64,000 nucleotides of DNA from Geothrix limicola (GCF_030268085.1 NZ_BSDE01000003.1:372001-436000); one strand, 5' to 3'. Counted from the first letter of the stretch, positions 42,065 to 51,165 are shown. Numbers and translations: made by a program. Notes: generated by a model from the sequence alone, not told the origin.

Positions 42065-43735
42065 ATGACAAAGCCAGGAAAGCCTCCCGGAAGGTGGAAG
42101 CGATTCCTCAAGATCTGCCGCGCCCATCGCGGCAAGAGCCTCCTGATCGGTTTCTCCTTGATGGCGCTGATCCTCTCGTTTTTTGGAGACGCCCTGCTCG
42201 CAGAGCCCATGCGGGGTTGGGCCGAGCGGACCATGAATTCGAAATTGAAGGGGTACACGGTTCGGATCGGGCGGGTTCATCCGCACCTGTGGCGTGCGGC
42301 CTTCGACCTGAATGATCTTGTGGTGAAGCAGGATTCCCACCCCGAGACCTCCGTGGCCGATTTTGGAGCGCTGAAATTCTCGTTGATGCTGCGGGAGCTT
42401 TTGCGGTTCAAGGTCGTCGGGGACTTGACCCTGGTGCGTCCCGCCCTGCATCTGAACCTCACCCAGATCCGTGAGGAAGCCCAAAGCCACATGGGGTTGA
42501 AGGAACGGGGATGGCAGAGCGCCGTCGAATCCATCTTTCCCTTCAAGTTGAACCAGGTGAAAGTGCAGGACGGATCCCTGCTCTACCTTTCCGATCGCAC
42601 GGCCAGCAAGCCGATCCAGCTCACGAGGGTCTTCATGACCGCCAGGAACGTTCGCAACCTGGCCGCAGCGAAGCGCACCTATCCCTCGCCCATCACCATG
42701 GAGGGGATGCTGTTCGATACGGGCCGGGTCTGGTTCAAGGGAGAAGCGGATTTCCTCCGTGAGCCTTATGTCGCCGCCCATGGGGACATCCGTCTGCAGC
42801 AGGTGCCCCTGGACCGCCTCAGCCCCCTCGCCCAGGAGTACCAACTGAAAACCACGGGCGGATTCCTCTCCCTGCAGGGCTCGATGGAATACACCCCCGA
42901 AGGGCAGACGGCTCATCTCTCGGATGTCGAACTCGAAGGCCTCCGCCTGGATTACGTCACCAGCGGCGCCACCAAGGCCGTGGAAAAACAGCACGCGCAA
43001 CAGGCCGTCAAGCTGGCGGAGAAGGTTCGAAATGCGCCGAAGCTGCGGCTAGATATCGATGTCTTGAGGTTGAAGAACAGTCAGTTTGGTTTCGAGAACC
43101 GTAGAACGACTCCGTCCTATCGCGTGTTCATGTCCCACCTGAACCTCGATCTGGAACATCTGAGCAACCACCAGGGCGCGCAGCATTCAGACTTTCATGC
43201 CCGGGGCGATTTGATGGGCAGCGGGACCACCACGCTGAAAGGCCGAATCCGGTCTACGGCCCGGCCGGCCGACTTCGCGGTGAGCCTGGAAGTGGAGGAT
43301 GCCAAGCTGGTGGACCTCAACGGCATGTTGATGGCCCACGCGGGCGTGGACGTGGCGGATGGCCTGTTCTCGCTCTACACCGAGATCGCCGTCAAGAACG
43401 GCCAGGTGGAAGGCTACGTCAAACCCCTCATCAAAAACCTGAGGATCTCGGATCGTCAGAAGGATGTCGCGAAGCCCTTCCGCCAACGGATGAAGCTGCA
43501 TGGGATGCAATTCCTCGCCAACCTCTTCAAGAACCATTCGACCCATGCGGTGGCCACCGTGGCCCACATCTCCGGTTCCACCGGGGGGCCGAAGACCAGC
43601 GAGTGGGAGGTGATCCGGAAGCTCATCGGGAACGGCATCTTCCAGGCGATTCTCCCCGGATTCCTCAGCCCTTCGAAAACGGTGGCAGCGCCTGCTCCCG
43701 AAACGCACCCCCGCCTGGCCCTCAAGCCGGACTGA
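42065..43735 (+). CDS. DUF748/AsmA-like envelope protein
   Basis: A 556-residue protein. One membrane helix lies near residues 26-45 (SLLIGFSLMALILSFFGDALL). The rest is periplasmic: an AsmA-like N-terminal domain (GYTVRIGRVHPHLWRAAFDLNDLVV) and a long beta-rich DUF748 region. By fold it relates to the AsmA/TamB group that spans the periplasm and is tied to lipid transport. It is 74 bases downstream of the 59-residue gene and may share its promoter. The ATG chosen is three codons inside the longest frame. Confidence 0.75.
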   Translation: MTKPGKPPGRWKRFLKICRAHRGKSLLIGFSLMALILSFFGDALLAEPMRGWAERTMNSKLKGYTVRIGRVHPHLWRAAFDLNDLVVKQDSHPETSVADFGALKFSLMLRELLRFKVVGDLTLVRPALHLNLTQIREEAQSHMGLKERGWQSAVESIFPFKLNQVKVQDGSLLYLSDRTASKPIQLTRVFMTARNVRNLAAAKRTYPSPITMEGMLFDTGRVWFKGEADFLREPYVAAHGDIRLQQVPLDRLSPLAQEYQLKTTGGFLSLQGSMEYTPEGQTAHLSDVELEGLRLDYVTSGATKAVEKQHAQQAVKLAEKVRNAPKLRLDIDVLRLKNSQFGFENRRTTPSYRVFMSHLNLDLEHLSNHQGAQHSDFHARGDLMGSGTTTLKGRIRSTARPADFAVSLEVEDAKLVDLNGMLMAHAGVDVADGLFSLYTEIAVKNGQVEGYVKPLIKNLRISDRQKDVAKPFRQRMKLHGMQFLANLFKNHSTHAVATVAHISGSTGGPKTSEWEVIRKLIGNGIFQAILPGFLSPSKTVAAPAPETHPRLALKPD

Positions 43736-43860
43736 TCCGCGCGGAACGAGCTCGGTCCGACCGCCCAGCGTGTCGCTGCTGGGCACGGCGCTGATCCATG
43801 CCGACAGCCCACGGGGCTGCCGACATGGGCGCCTACCTGCCCGCAGCGGCAATTCCACCA

Positions 43861-43889
43861 ACAAAAAACCCCCGCAAGCGGGGGCTTTC
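43861..43889 (-). terminator. intrinsic terminator of tmRNA
   Basis: Arms CCCCCGC / GCGGGGG around a two-base loop are followed, on the minus strand, by a run of six T. It lies directly behind the 3' end of tmRNA. The hairpin could also end the DUF748 transcript from the other side, although without a T-run there. Confidence 0.85.
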
Positions 43890-43892
43890 CGT

Positions 43893-44281
43893 TGGTGGAG
43901 GTGGTGGGAGTCGAACCCACGTCCAAGACATGCCGAATGGCGGCTCTTCACAGGCTTGGTCCGCTCTTGGAACCGCCCGGCGGGGAACGGACGAGCCGTC
44001 CGGGCGGTGTGCCCCTGATCTCGGCCGCCGTCAGGGAGCGTCGCGGCGGCCTATCTGGTGCCTCCGTCCGGCAGGCCGAAGCCACCCTTTCAGAGGTTTA
44101 ACGAGCTCGGTACCCAGAGATCCCGAGGACTCGCTCGGAACCTAGGTTGCCCTAGGCAGCGAGAGCCAGTTCGAAGTTATCGTTGGCAGTTTGATGTGGG
44201 CGGATTGATAAGGGGGCCATCCGTCCAACCCCCGCCTGCACCGTGCACCCGGATCACGACCTGTCGAAACCGGTCACCCCC
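43893..44281 (-). ncRNA. ssrA: transfer-messenger RNA
   Basis: About 389 bases. The 5' end GGGGGTGACCGGTTTCGACA pairs as an acceptor stem with the 3' end CACCTCCACCA, whose CCA is encoded. The T-arm reads GTGGGTTCGACTCCCAC. The resume frame at 44152-44187 gives GCC AAC GAT AAC TTC GAA CTG GCT CTC GCT GCC TAG, that is ANDNFELALAA. tmRNA rescues stalled ribosomes and tags the unfinished protein for proteolysis. Both ends are assigned from pairing; the 5' end could be off by a base or two. Confidence 0.95.
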
Positions 44282-44375
44282 GTGGCTTGGTGTTCCGCTC
44301 TCTCGTCCCCCGCGAGGGCGCGACTTGAGCGGATCCTGAGTATGCAAGCCCTCACCGGGTTGCACAAGGCGCGAC

Positions 44376-44978
44376 TCAAAGCGGGTGCAGGGCCTTCCGC
44401 TGGAGGACGGCACGGCTGCCGCCATCGGCGAAGCGCCAGGGGCGGGCCTGGTCTTCCTCGGTGGCGAAGCCGATGCCCAGGCGCGGTCCGGCGAGGATCA
44501 GGGCCGGCGGCTCGCCGGGGCGCAGTTCGAGTCCCGCGGGCGCCAGCAGGTCGTGATCGTCGAAGGCCTTGTCGAGGCCCAGGGCCTGGGCCACCTTGCC
44601 GGGCCCCGCGCAGAGCTGGGGCGTGGCCTGGGCGGCGCGACGGCGCTGGAGCACGGTGTCCAGTCCGGCCACCACCTCGGCGCCCCGGATGAGCACGGCC
44701 TCGGCGCGGCCCTCGGGGCCCGTCACGACGTTCAGCATCCAGTGCACGCCGTAGCAGAAGTAGAGGTAGGCCCGGCCCGGGGGGCCCCACATGGGCGCGT
44801 TGCGGCCCGTGCGGCCGTGGCGCGCGTGGCTGGCGCTGTCCTCGGGGCCGCCGTAGGCCTCGACCTCCGTGATGCGCAGGGTGACGTCCCCGCGCACGAG
44901 GAGCTGGCCCAGCAGGGTCCGGGCGGCCTGGTCCACGGGGCCGGACAGCTGAATGGCAGGCTTCGCCCTGAGCCTCAT
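44376..44978 (-). CDS. 3-methyladenine DNA glycosylase (Aag/MPG family)
   Basis: A 200-residue DNA repair enzyme that removes alkylated purines by cleaving the glycosidic bond. The active-site segment TEVEAYGGPEDSASHARHGRTGRNAPMWG, then GRAYLYFCYGVHWMLNVVTG and AVLIRGAEV, are diagnostic. The start overlaps the stop of the upstream YcxB-like gene by one base (TGATG), so the two are coupled. Confidence 0.93.
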   Translation of the reverse strand: MRLRAKPAIQLSGPVDQAARTLLGQLLVRGDVTLRITEVEAYGGPEDSASHARHGRTGRNAPMWGPPGRAYLYFCYGVHWMLNVVTGPEGRAEAVLIRGAEVVAGLDTVLQRRRAAQATPQLCAGPGKVAQALGLDKAFDDHDLLAPAGLELRPGEPPALILAGPRLGIGFATEEDQARPWRFADGGSRAVLQRKALHPL

Positions 44979-45454
44979 CACACCATCAGCTCCCGACTGC
45001 GGAGGAAGGTTTCCAGCTCCGCGCCGGCGGCCTCGTCCAGGGCGCGCTCGGGGACGAGCACGGCCTGGGAGGGGCCCCGGCGGAAGATCCAGAAGCCGCT
45101 GCGGCGGCGGATCTCCGTGAAGGCGCCCCAGGGCAGGCCGCCTTCGCTGGTGGCGGTCTCCAGGTTCAGGCCCTCGTCGTCCAGGCGCAGCGTCAGGGGC
45201 GTGTACAGCGCGGCGCCCTGCCGGCGGCGGGCCCAGCGCAGCACGGCCTCCGGCATGCCCACGAAGAGCAGGCCGTTGAAGATCATGAAGAAGCCGAAGC
45301 CGCCCTGGCCCCTGGACGCGATCAGCGCGGCCAGGCCCAGCAGGGCCACGAGGGCGCCCGATCCCACGGACACGGCGTACCAGAGGCGCTTGAAGGCCCG
45401 GCTGCCGCGCAGGGCTTCGTCGGGCGTGAGGGTGTAGCGGGCGCTGATCTGCAC
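44978..45454 (-). CDS. YcxB-like membrane protein
   Basis: A 158-residue protein from a GTG with AGGA upstream. It opens with ARYTLTPDEALRGSRAFKRL, has two membrane helices (SVGSGALVALLGLAALIA and GGFGFFMIFNGLLFVGMPEAVL), and a C-terminal beta domain with LPWGAFTEIRRRSGFWIFRRG. This is the layout of YcxB-like proteins of unknown function. It is co-translated with the glycosylase gene. Confidence 0.65.
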   Translation of the reverse strand: MQISARYTLTPDEALRGSRAFKRLWYAVSVGSGALVALLGLAALIASRGQGGFGFFMIFNGLLFVGMPEAVLRWARRRQGAALYTPLTLRLDDEGLNLETATSEGGLPWGAFTEIRRRSGFWIFRRGPSQAVLVPERALDEAAGAELETFLRSRELMV

Positions 45455-45510
45455 GGGGCATCCTGTGGGGCCTGGGCCGCAGGCGGCCCGGGAGAAGACA
45501 AGCATGAATG

Positions 45511-45540
45511 AAAACGGGCCCGCGGATGCGGGCCCGTTTT
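45511..45540 (-). terminator. intrinsic terminator of the GAPDH-like gene
   Basis: Perfect arms AAAACGGGCCCGC / GCGGGCCCGTTTT with a four-base loop. On the minus strand the stem ends in a T-run and lies about 30 bases behind the stop of the GAPDH-like gene. Confidence 0.85.
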
Positions 45541-45572
45541 CGATCTCGGATCAATGGCGAACCGAGCGGTTC

Positions 45573-46628
45573 CTACACTTCATCGAAGAAGAAGGGCTTC
45601 AGCACCTGGATGCGCTGCTCCCAGTCCTCGGGGTGGATGAAGTGCAGGGCGGCGCAGACGCTGGACAGGAGGCTGTTGCCGTCCTGGGGCGTGAAGCAGA
45701 AACCCACCACGCGGTTGGGGTTGGGCATGGTCATGGTGCTGAGGGGGATCACGGTCTGGTTCATGATGCGGCCGAAGTGGCCCTGGTCGCGGCCGAAGGA
45801 GAACACGGTGTTGGCGTCCTTCTTCTCGGTGATGGCGATGCGGTCGTTGGCCTTGATGCGCAGCTTGAGGGCGTCCAGCGTGGTGGCGCGCTTTAGGCGC
45901 AGGTCGAACCAGAGGCTGTGCATGTACTGGGTGGGCAGCTTCACGGCACTGCTGAAGAGGTTCAGCTCCAGGCCCTTGGTCTGGAACAGGTGGTAGGCGT
46001 CGCGGGCGTGGTGGGTTCCGAACTTGCCGTCCTTGTGCGTGCCCACCTGGGGCGCGGGACAGAAGTCCTTCACCTGGCTGATGTCGTTGGCGCGGCGCAT
46101 GCAGACGAAGGAGCCTTCGACGAGGTTGTCGTTGCCTTCGGCCAGGGCCAGGGTCTGCAGGATGCAGGAGAGGTTGTGGGTGTTGCAGCTCACCACCTGG
46201 ACGTACTGCTCCTTGCCGGTCAGCAGCTCGTCGTTGACGCCGCGGGCGTACATCAGGCCGAAGCCGAATTCGCTGCCCTGGGCGATGAAGCCCAGCGTGT
46301 TGTGCTCGTACTTCTTGTAGAGCTGCTCCTTCATCTCGAGGCCCTTGGGGCTGCAGTCGATGACGACGGTGGCCTCTTCCAGGGCCTGGTCGTGGAGCAT
46401 GTGGGGCTCGATGCCCCAGGAGCGGAAGCCCTCCACGTTCTGGGGGTCCACGGACAGCTTGGCGCCACGGCGGAGGAGGGCCTTCACCTTGGGCCGATCC
46501 GTCACGCTGTTCTTGTGGAAGGTGACCTCGTCGATGCCCAGCTCCTTCGAATATTCGATGAGCAGCCCGATGAGGGGTTCGCCGATGGTGCCCGTGCCGA
46601 CGACGTGGATGACGTTCTTTTTGGCCAT
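45573..46628 (-). CDS. type II (archaeal-like) glyceraldehyde-3-phosphate dehydrogenase-like protein
   Basis: A 351-residue protein starting MAKKNVIHVVGTGTIGEPLIGLL with GGAGG before the ATG. The N-terminal Rossmann loop GTGTIGEP and the catalytic segment VQVVSCNTHNLSCIL resemble the archaeal type II glyceraldehyde-3-phosphate dehydrogenase, where SCNT carries the active-site Cys. By family it would convert glyceraldehyde 3-phosphate and phosphate to 1,3-bisphosphoglycerate. Similarity elsewhere is modest, so a different aldehyde substrate is possible. It stands alone with its own terminator. Confidence 0.7.
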   Translation of the reverse strand: MAKKNVIHVVGTGTIGEPLIGLLIEYSKELGIDEVTFHKNSVTDRPKVKALLRRGAKLSVDPQNVEGFRSWGIEPHMLHDQALEEATVVIDCSPKGLEMKEQLYKKYEHNTLGFIAQGSEFGFGLMYARGVNDELLTGKEQYVQVVSCNTHNLSCILQTLALAEGNDNLVEGSFVCMRRANDISQVKDFCPAPQVGTHKDGKFGTHHARDAYHLFQTKGLELNLFSSAVKLPTQYMHSLWFDLRLKRATTLDALKLRIKANDRIAITEKKDANTVFSFGRDQGHFGRIMNQTVIPLSTMTMPNPNRVVGFCFTPQDGNSLLSSVCAALHFIHPEDWEQRIQVLKPFFFDEV

Positions 46629-46770
46629 GAATCCTCCACGGCTGGATTGTGTTGGGACGCCCCGCCAGCCGAAGGATTGATTTTCCCAGGCGGTACAATG
46701 AAAAGCCACTGCATTTCTGGAGTCGGGGCTCCTTTGAGTTTGCAGGAGGATGCCTGGGGCCGTACATGCC

Positions 46771-46797
46771 GAGGCCGCGTGGATTCCACGCGGCCTC
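46771..46797 (-). terminator. hairpin behind lipoprotein gene
   Basis: Arms GAGGCCGCGTGG / CCACGCGGCCTC with a three-base loop lie about 15 bases after the stop of the minus-strand lipoprotein gene. There is no T-run, so termination is likely but not certain. Confidence 0.55.
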
Positions 46798-46811
46798 GGA
46801 ACCTTGAAATC

Positions 46812-47423
46812 TTAGTCCTGCTTGAGGGTCTTGGGGTTCACTTCCCAACGCAGCAGGGTGACGCCGAAGGTGCCATCGGGCTTCTTGAGGCAGCTGACGG
46901 TGAGGACCTTCTTGCCGTCAAAGCCCAGGGCCATGTCCTTGATGATGGCCTGCGAGCCGTAGGCGCGGCCGGCGGCGTTGTCCGTGATGCCCATGTGGCG
47001 CATCTTGCCCCAGGTCTTGGCGGTGAGGGCCTTGGTCATGCGGTAGATGCCGGCGTTGAAGGCCAGGCGCGCGTCCTTCACCGGGTAGTCATCGGTGGGG
47101 CCGCCGGGCAGGGTGTCGAGCTTGTCGGCCAGGTGCTCGATGCCCAGGCCCTTGATCTCTTCGGGGGTGAGCGTGATGCCGAGGGCCTTGGCGTCCACGT
47201 GGAGCTGGCGCGCCGAGGGGTAGACCACGTCCGGCGTGATGGGGGCGATGAGCGCGACGTGCTTGTAGTCCTTGCGCACGGCCACGTACTGCAGGTGGTA
47301 GAGAATGTCGGCGGGCTCTTTCGCGGCCTGGGGCGCCGTCGTCGGGATTTCATCCCCGCCGCAGCTGATGAAGGCTGGCACGAGGAGCAGACTGGCGAGT
47401 GGCAGCATCAGGGAACGACGCAT
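46812..47423 (-). CDS. hypothetical lipoprotein, 203 aa
   Basis: A 203-residue protein with a signal peptide ending FISCGG, a probable lipoprotein cleavage at Cys21. The mature part is mixed alpha/beta (DVVYPSARQLHVDAKALGI, TPEEIKGLGIEHLADKL) and I recognise no domain. AGGAGG stands before the ATG. It is monocistronic between the GAPDH-like gene and rlmH. Confidence 0.7.
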   Translation of the reverse strand: MRRSLMLPLASLLLVPAFISCGGDEIPTTAPQAAKEPADILYHLQYVAVRKDYKHVALIAPITPDVVYPSARQLHVDAKALGITLTPEEIKGLGIEHLADKLDTLPGGPTDDYPVKDARLAFNAGIYRMTKALTAKTWGKMRHMGITDNAAGRAYGSQAIIKDMALGFDGKKVLTVSCLKKPDGTFGVTLLRWEVNPKTLKQD

Positions 47424-47507
47424 GGGATTCCTCCTGAAGGATCGGGATGATTAGGATGGTGTCGTCCTTTCGCTGGGCTGCCAAGGGAAATTCATCACAA
47501 TAGGATC

Positions 47508-47966
47508 ATGTATCCCATTTCCCTCCTGGCCTTCGGCCGCCTCCGCCTGGAACCCTGTCGCAGCCTGGAACGGCACTACCTCGACATGCTTCGCGCCTAT
47601 GCCCGCATGGACGTCGTGGAGCTGCCCGAGGGCAAGGGCGACCCGGCCCGGCAGCTGAAGGAGGAGGCCGAGCGACTGCGGCCGAAGCTGATGGCGGCCC
47701 GCTGCCCCGTACTGCTGACGCCCGAAGGAAAACTCCGCGACAGCGAGGGCCTGGCCCAGTGGCTGGCCGAGCGCATGGACCGCGGCGAGAGCCTGGCCTT
47801 CGCCCTGGGCAGCAGCCATGGATTCGATCCGGCCTTGAAAAAAGAGGTCCGCGAACAGATCAGCCTCTCGCCCATGACCTTCCCCCACGAACTGAGCCGG
47901 GTCATGTTCCTGGAACAGCTCTACCGCGCCTTCACGATCATCCGGGGCAAGGACTATCACAAATAA
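47508..47966 (+). CDS. rlmH: 23S rRNA (pseudouridine1915-N3)-methyltransferase RlmH
   Basis: A 152-residue SPOUT-class methyltransferase that methylates the pseudouridine in helix 69 of 23S rRNA. Family marks are the LEPCRSLERHYLDML opening, PVLLTPEGKLRDSEGLAQWL, ALGSSHGFDP in place of the usual GGxxG loop, and the C-terminal LSLSPMTFPHELSRVMFLEQLYRAFTI-like segment ending in KDYHK. Length is standard. Confidence 0.9.
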   Translation: MYPISLLAFGRLRLEPCRSLERHYLDMLRAYARMDVVELPEGKGDPARQLKEEAERLRPKLMAARCPVLLTPEGKLRDSEGLAQWLAERMDRGESLAFALGSSHGFDPALKKEVREQISLSPMTFPHELSRVMFLEQLYRAFTIIRGKDYHK

Positions 47967-47968
47967 AA

Positions 47969-48036
47969 TCAACCGCGAATGGCGCCAGGTCATCCCGTGA
48001 TTTTCATTCGCGCCCATTCGCGTCATTCGCGGTTTC
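47969..48036. repeat. CGCGAATG repeat element with inverted ends
   Basis: On the minus strand the right half reads AACCGCGAATGACGCGAATG, continuing with a third CGCGAATG, so three units are spaced ten bases apart. An inverted fourth unit (AACCGCGAATG at 47971-47981) pairs perfectly over 11 bases with 48024-48034. It fills the gap between rlmH and the dinG-like gene. It looks like a mobile or REP-like intergenic repeat or a structured 3' end. Confidence 0.65.
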
Positions 48037-48084
48037 CGTTTTTCGTTGTTCGCCCTTTTTCCGCCTTTGCCTCAGACTGGTGGA

Positions 48085-50136
48085 ATGGCGCATCCCATGG
48101 ACCGCTTCTTCGCCCCGCAGGAGGGTCGGATCTTCGCCTGCTTCCCGGGGGCGGAGGATCGGCCCGGCCAGCGGCGCATGGCCGAATTGGTGCACAACAC
48201 CGTGGTGGAGGGCGCCGCCCGCTTCCAGCAGTGGCGCGACCGGGGCGCCGAACCTGAATCCAAGCCGGAGGCCGTCATCCAGGCCGTGGAGGCGGGCACG
48301 GGCACGGGCAAGAGCCTGGGCTACCTGGTGCCGGCCCTGGCGGCGGGGCGCCATCCCATCCTCGTGGCCACGCGCACCAAGCAGCTTCAGCGGCAGTTGC
48401 TGGAAGAAGACGTGCCCCGCGCCGCGGGCATCCTGGGTCGGCCCATCAAGGCCGTGCTCGCCAAGGGCCGCGCCAACTACCTCTGCCGCACGGCCTGGGA
48501 GGCCGTCTCCACGGATGCCCATCTCGAATTCACCCGCGCCGATCAGCAGCTCTGGCTGGCCCTGCAGCGCTGGACCCGCGAGACCCAGGATGGCGACCGC
48601 GAGGGCCTGGGCCGTTTCGGCGAAGGCGAGTCGCCCCTCTGGGACAAGATCAACGCCCGCGCCGAGCGCTGCACGGGCCGCCAGTGCCCGCGCTTCGAGG
48701 ACTGCTACCTCACGAAGCTGCGGGCCGAGGTGGCCGAGGCCGACCTCATCATCGTCAACCACGCGCTGCTCCTCGCTGACCGCGTGCTGCGCGAATCAGC
48801 CTTCGGCCAGGTGCTGCCGGACGCGCCGGTGCTCATCCTGGACGAGGCCCACGACCTGGAGGAGCAGCTCACGGAAAGCTGCGCCGAGGCCTGGTCGAGC
48901 CGTGCCATGAACCTGCTCTTCACGGATCTGCGCGACGCGGCCCGGGACCAGGGCGCGGCCCTGCTGGGCCTGCTGGAGCCCTGGGAAAGGGCCTGGGCCG
49001 ACCTCATGGCCTGGGTGCCCCTGGACGGCGGCGTGCAGCCCCTGCTGGCGCCGGGCCCCGAGATGAAGGCCCTGGCCGACGCCGTGGGCGCCTGGGTGGA
49101 GGCGGGCCACCCCCTGTGGATCGAGGCGCGCCGCCTCGCCGCCGCCGATCCCGAGAACCCCATCTGGATGCGCCTCGCCGAGCGCGTGGGCACGGCCTTC
49201 TCGCGCATGGAGCAGATCTTTGCGCAGCCCGAGGGCTGGGTCTCGACGCTCAGCCGCGAGGGCGCCAGCCTCGTGCACTTCAAGTCCAATCCCGTGGACG
49301 TGCGGCCCTTTTTCCACCAGCACGTGCGACGCGGTTTCGAAAGCGTCGTCCTCACCAGCGCCACCCTGCGCGACGGCCGCGGCTTCAACGGCCTGGGCCT
49401 GCGCCTGGGCCTCACCCGGCCCGAGGTCGAGGTGGCGGAGCACGTGGAAAGCCCCTTCGATTTCGAAGACCAGGGCCTGCTCTTCGTACCGCCCGACCTG
49501 CCGGAACGCCGCCCCGGGGCAGGCGGCGGCGTGGGTGATCCCGCCTGGGTCGAATCCTCCCTGGCGGCCATGGAGCGCATGCTGCGGGCCAGCCGCGGCC
49601 GGGCGCTGCTGCTCTTCACCAGCCGCAAGATGCTGGCGGCCTTCCGTCCCCGGCTGGAAGATGCGTTGCCCGAGATCACTTTCTTCGTGCAGGGCGAGGG
49701 CCTTTCGCGCACCCAGTTGCTGGACCGCTTCCGCGCCACGCCCTCGGCGGCCCTGCTGGGCCTCGCCAGCTTCTGGCAGGGCGTGGACCTGCCCGGCGAG
49801 GCGCTCAGCCTCGTGGTCGTCTCCGCGCTGCCCTTCGCGCCGCCGGACGATCCCGTGCTGCAGGCCCGCATCCGCGAGGCCGACGCGCAGCGCGAGGGCC
49901 TGGGCTTCATCGGCATCCAGGTGCCGCAGATGACGCTCAAGCTCAAGCAGGGCATCGGCCGCCTCATCCGCACCCGTTCCGATCGCGGCGTGGTGGCCGT
50001 CATGGATCCGCGCCTCATGCTGCCCAGCGAGGACCGCCTCGGAAAGCGCTACGCCGCCCAGGTGCGCGCCGCCCTGCCGCCCTTCCCCCTGACGCGGGAT
50101 TGGGAGCGGGTGGAGGCCTTCCTGCGCACTCTCTGA
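48085..50136 (+). CDS. DinG-family ATP-dependent DNA helicase
   Basis: A 683-residue superfamily 2, XPD-like helicase. Walker A is EAGTGTGKSLGYL, the DEAH box is LILDEAHDLEEQ, and four cysteines of an iron-sulfur cluster are likely in NYLC and CTGRQCPRFEDC. Motif VI is IGRLIRT. By family it unwinds DNA 5'-3', including R-loops and forked DNA. The start is not certain; Met5 (position 48097) is an alternative, and no site is ideally spaced. The next gene starts one base after the stop. Confidence 0.9.
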   Translation: MAHPMDRFFAPQEGRIFACFPGAEDRPGQRRMAELVHNTVVEGAARFQQWRDRGAEPESKPEAVIQAVEAGTGTGKSLGYLVPALAAGRHPILVATRTKQLQRQLLEEDVPRAAGILGRPIKAVLAKGRANYLCRTAWEAVSTDAHLEFTRADQQLWLALQRWTRETQDGDREGLGRFGEGESPLWDKINARAERCTGRQCPRFEDCYLTKLRAEVAEADLIIVNHALLLADRVLRESAFGQVLPDAPVLILDEAHDLEEQLTESCAEAWSSRAMNLLFTDLRDAARDQGAALLGLLEPWERAWADLMAWVPLDGGVQPLLAPGPEMKALADAVGAWVEAGHPLWIEARRLAAADPENPIWMRLAERVGTAFSRMEQIFAQPEGWVSTLSREGASLVHFKSNPVDVRPFFHQHVRRGFESVVLTSATLRDGRGFNGLGLRLGLTRPEVEVAEHVESPFDFEDQGLLFVPPDLPERRPGAGGGVGDPAWVESSLAAMERMLRASRGRALLLFTSRKMLAAFRPRLEDALPEITFFVQGEGLSRTQLLDRFRATPSAALLGLASFWQGVDLPGEALSLVVVSALPFAPPDDPVLQARIREADAQREGLGFIGIQVPQMTLKLKQGIGRLIRTRSDRGVVAVMDPRLMLPSEDRLGKRYAAQVRAALPPFPLTRDWERVEAFLRTL

Positions 50137-50137
50137 G

Positions 50138-51115
50138 ATGGGCCGAGTGAAGCATTCCCTGCGCCTGCTCGGGGCCTGCGCGGTCGTTTCTACGCCGATG
50201 ATGATGGCCGCCTCCAGGCCGTCCATCGAAGGCTCCTTCGAGGCCTTCTGGGTCGAAGCTCGCGGCCGCTCCCTCGAAGATCAGGTCAGGCTCTGGGATC
50301 GGTGGATCGAAGGACCGCAACAGGATCTCTACGCCTCGGCCGTGTGGGAGGTCCGGAACCATCCGGATTGGAAGGCTCGGAAGGCGCGCCTGCTCGAGGC
50401 TCGCTTCGCCGACTATGCCCGCGTCGGGGATCAAATACCCGGGATGATCCGAATCCTCGAAAAGGATCTTCCGTCGCGTTTGGTCTCATTCCGTTCCCTG
50501 TTTCCGGACACGCCCACGGATCTCGCGGTCCGGGTGGTGGTGGCGCCGGGATTCGACGCGAAAAGCGGCGTGCGGGCGGATGGTTCGCCTGTGCTGCTGC
50601 TCGCGGCGGATTCGCTGCTGCTCGAGCAGGCGAACCTCGACGTCCTGTTCCCCCATGAGCTGTTCCACCTCTACCATGCGCGGCACGCGGGCATCCTGAA
50701 CGACGGGGTCATGCCCGGCGCCCGACTGCTCCTGCCCCTGTTCGTCGAGGGGCTGGCGACCTGCGTCAGTGTCCGGCTCGCACCCGGATCCACGGAGGGC
50801 CAGCTGCTGCTTCAGGAAGACCTGGGCGCGATTCCGGAGCAGCGCCTGCCCGCCATCGCGACGCGCTTTCTGGCGGAGGCGGACGAACCCGTGCTTGATG
50901 GAGGGCCCACGACCGCCTTCAAGCGCTGGTTCAACGCGGCGCGCACGCCGCAGCAGCCGGACCTGCCGAACCGGGCGGGCTACTGGCTCGGTCTGCACGT
51001 CATCCGTGCGCTGCTTCGGGACCGATCGCTGCAGGAACTGGCCTCCTGGCCACCGGCCAGGGCCGAAGCCGAGACCCAGGCCACGCTGGTCCGGATTGCC
51101 GGCCCGCGACATTGA
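50138..51115 (+). CDS. putative secreted zinc metallopeptidase (DUF2268-like)
   Basis: A 325-residue protein with a signal-like N-terminus (LRLLGACAVVSTPMMMAAS). A zinc motif HELFH is present in LFPHELFHLYHARHAG, and a downstream Glu in LFVEGLATCVSV fits the third ligand of gluzincins. Layout resembles the DUF2268 predicted Zn-dependent proteases. It is one base after the helicase gene and probably co-transcribed, although a functional tie is not obvious. The substrate is unknown. Confidence 0.7.
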   Translation: MGRVKHSLRLLGACAVVSTPMMMAASRPSIEGSFEAFWVEARGRSLEDQVRLWDRWIEGPQQDLYASAVWEVRNHPDWKARKARLLEARFADYARVGDQIPGMIRILEKDLPSRLVSFRSLFPDTPTDLAVRVVVAPGFDAKSGVRADGSPVLLLAADSLLLEQANLDVLFPHELFHLYHARHAGILNDGVMPGARLLLPLFVEGLATCVSVRLAPGSTEGQLLLQEDLGAIPEQRLPAIATRFLAEADEPVLDGGPTTAFKRWFNAARTPQQPDLPNRAGYWLGLHVIRALLRDRSLQELASWPPARAEAETQATLVRIAGPRH

Positions 51116-51165
51116 GTGCGGCGAACGTCTGTTCTGGACGGGCAAGGAGCTGGCATGCTCGGGGC

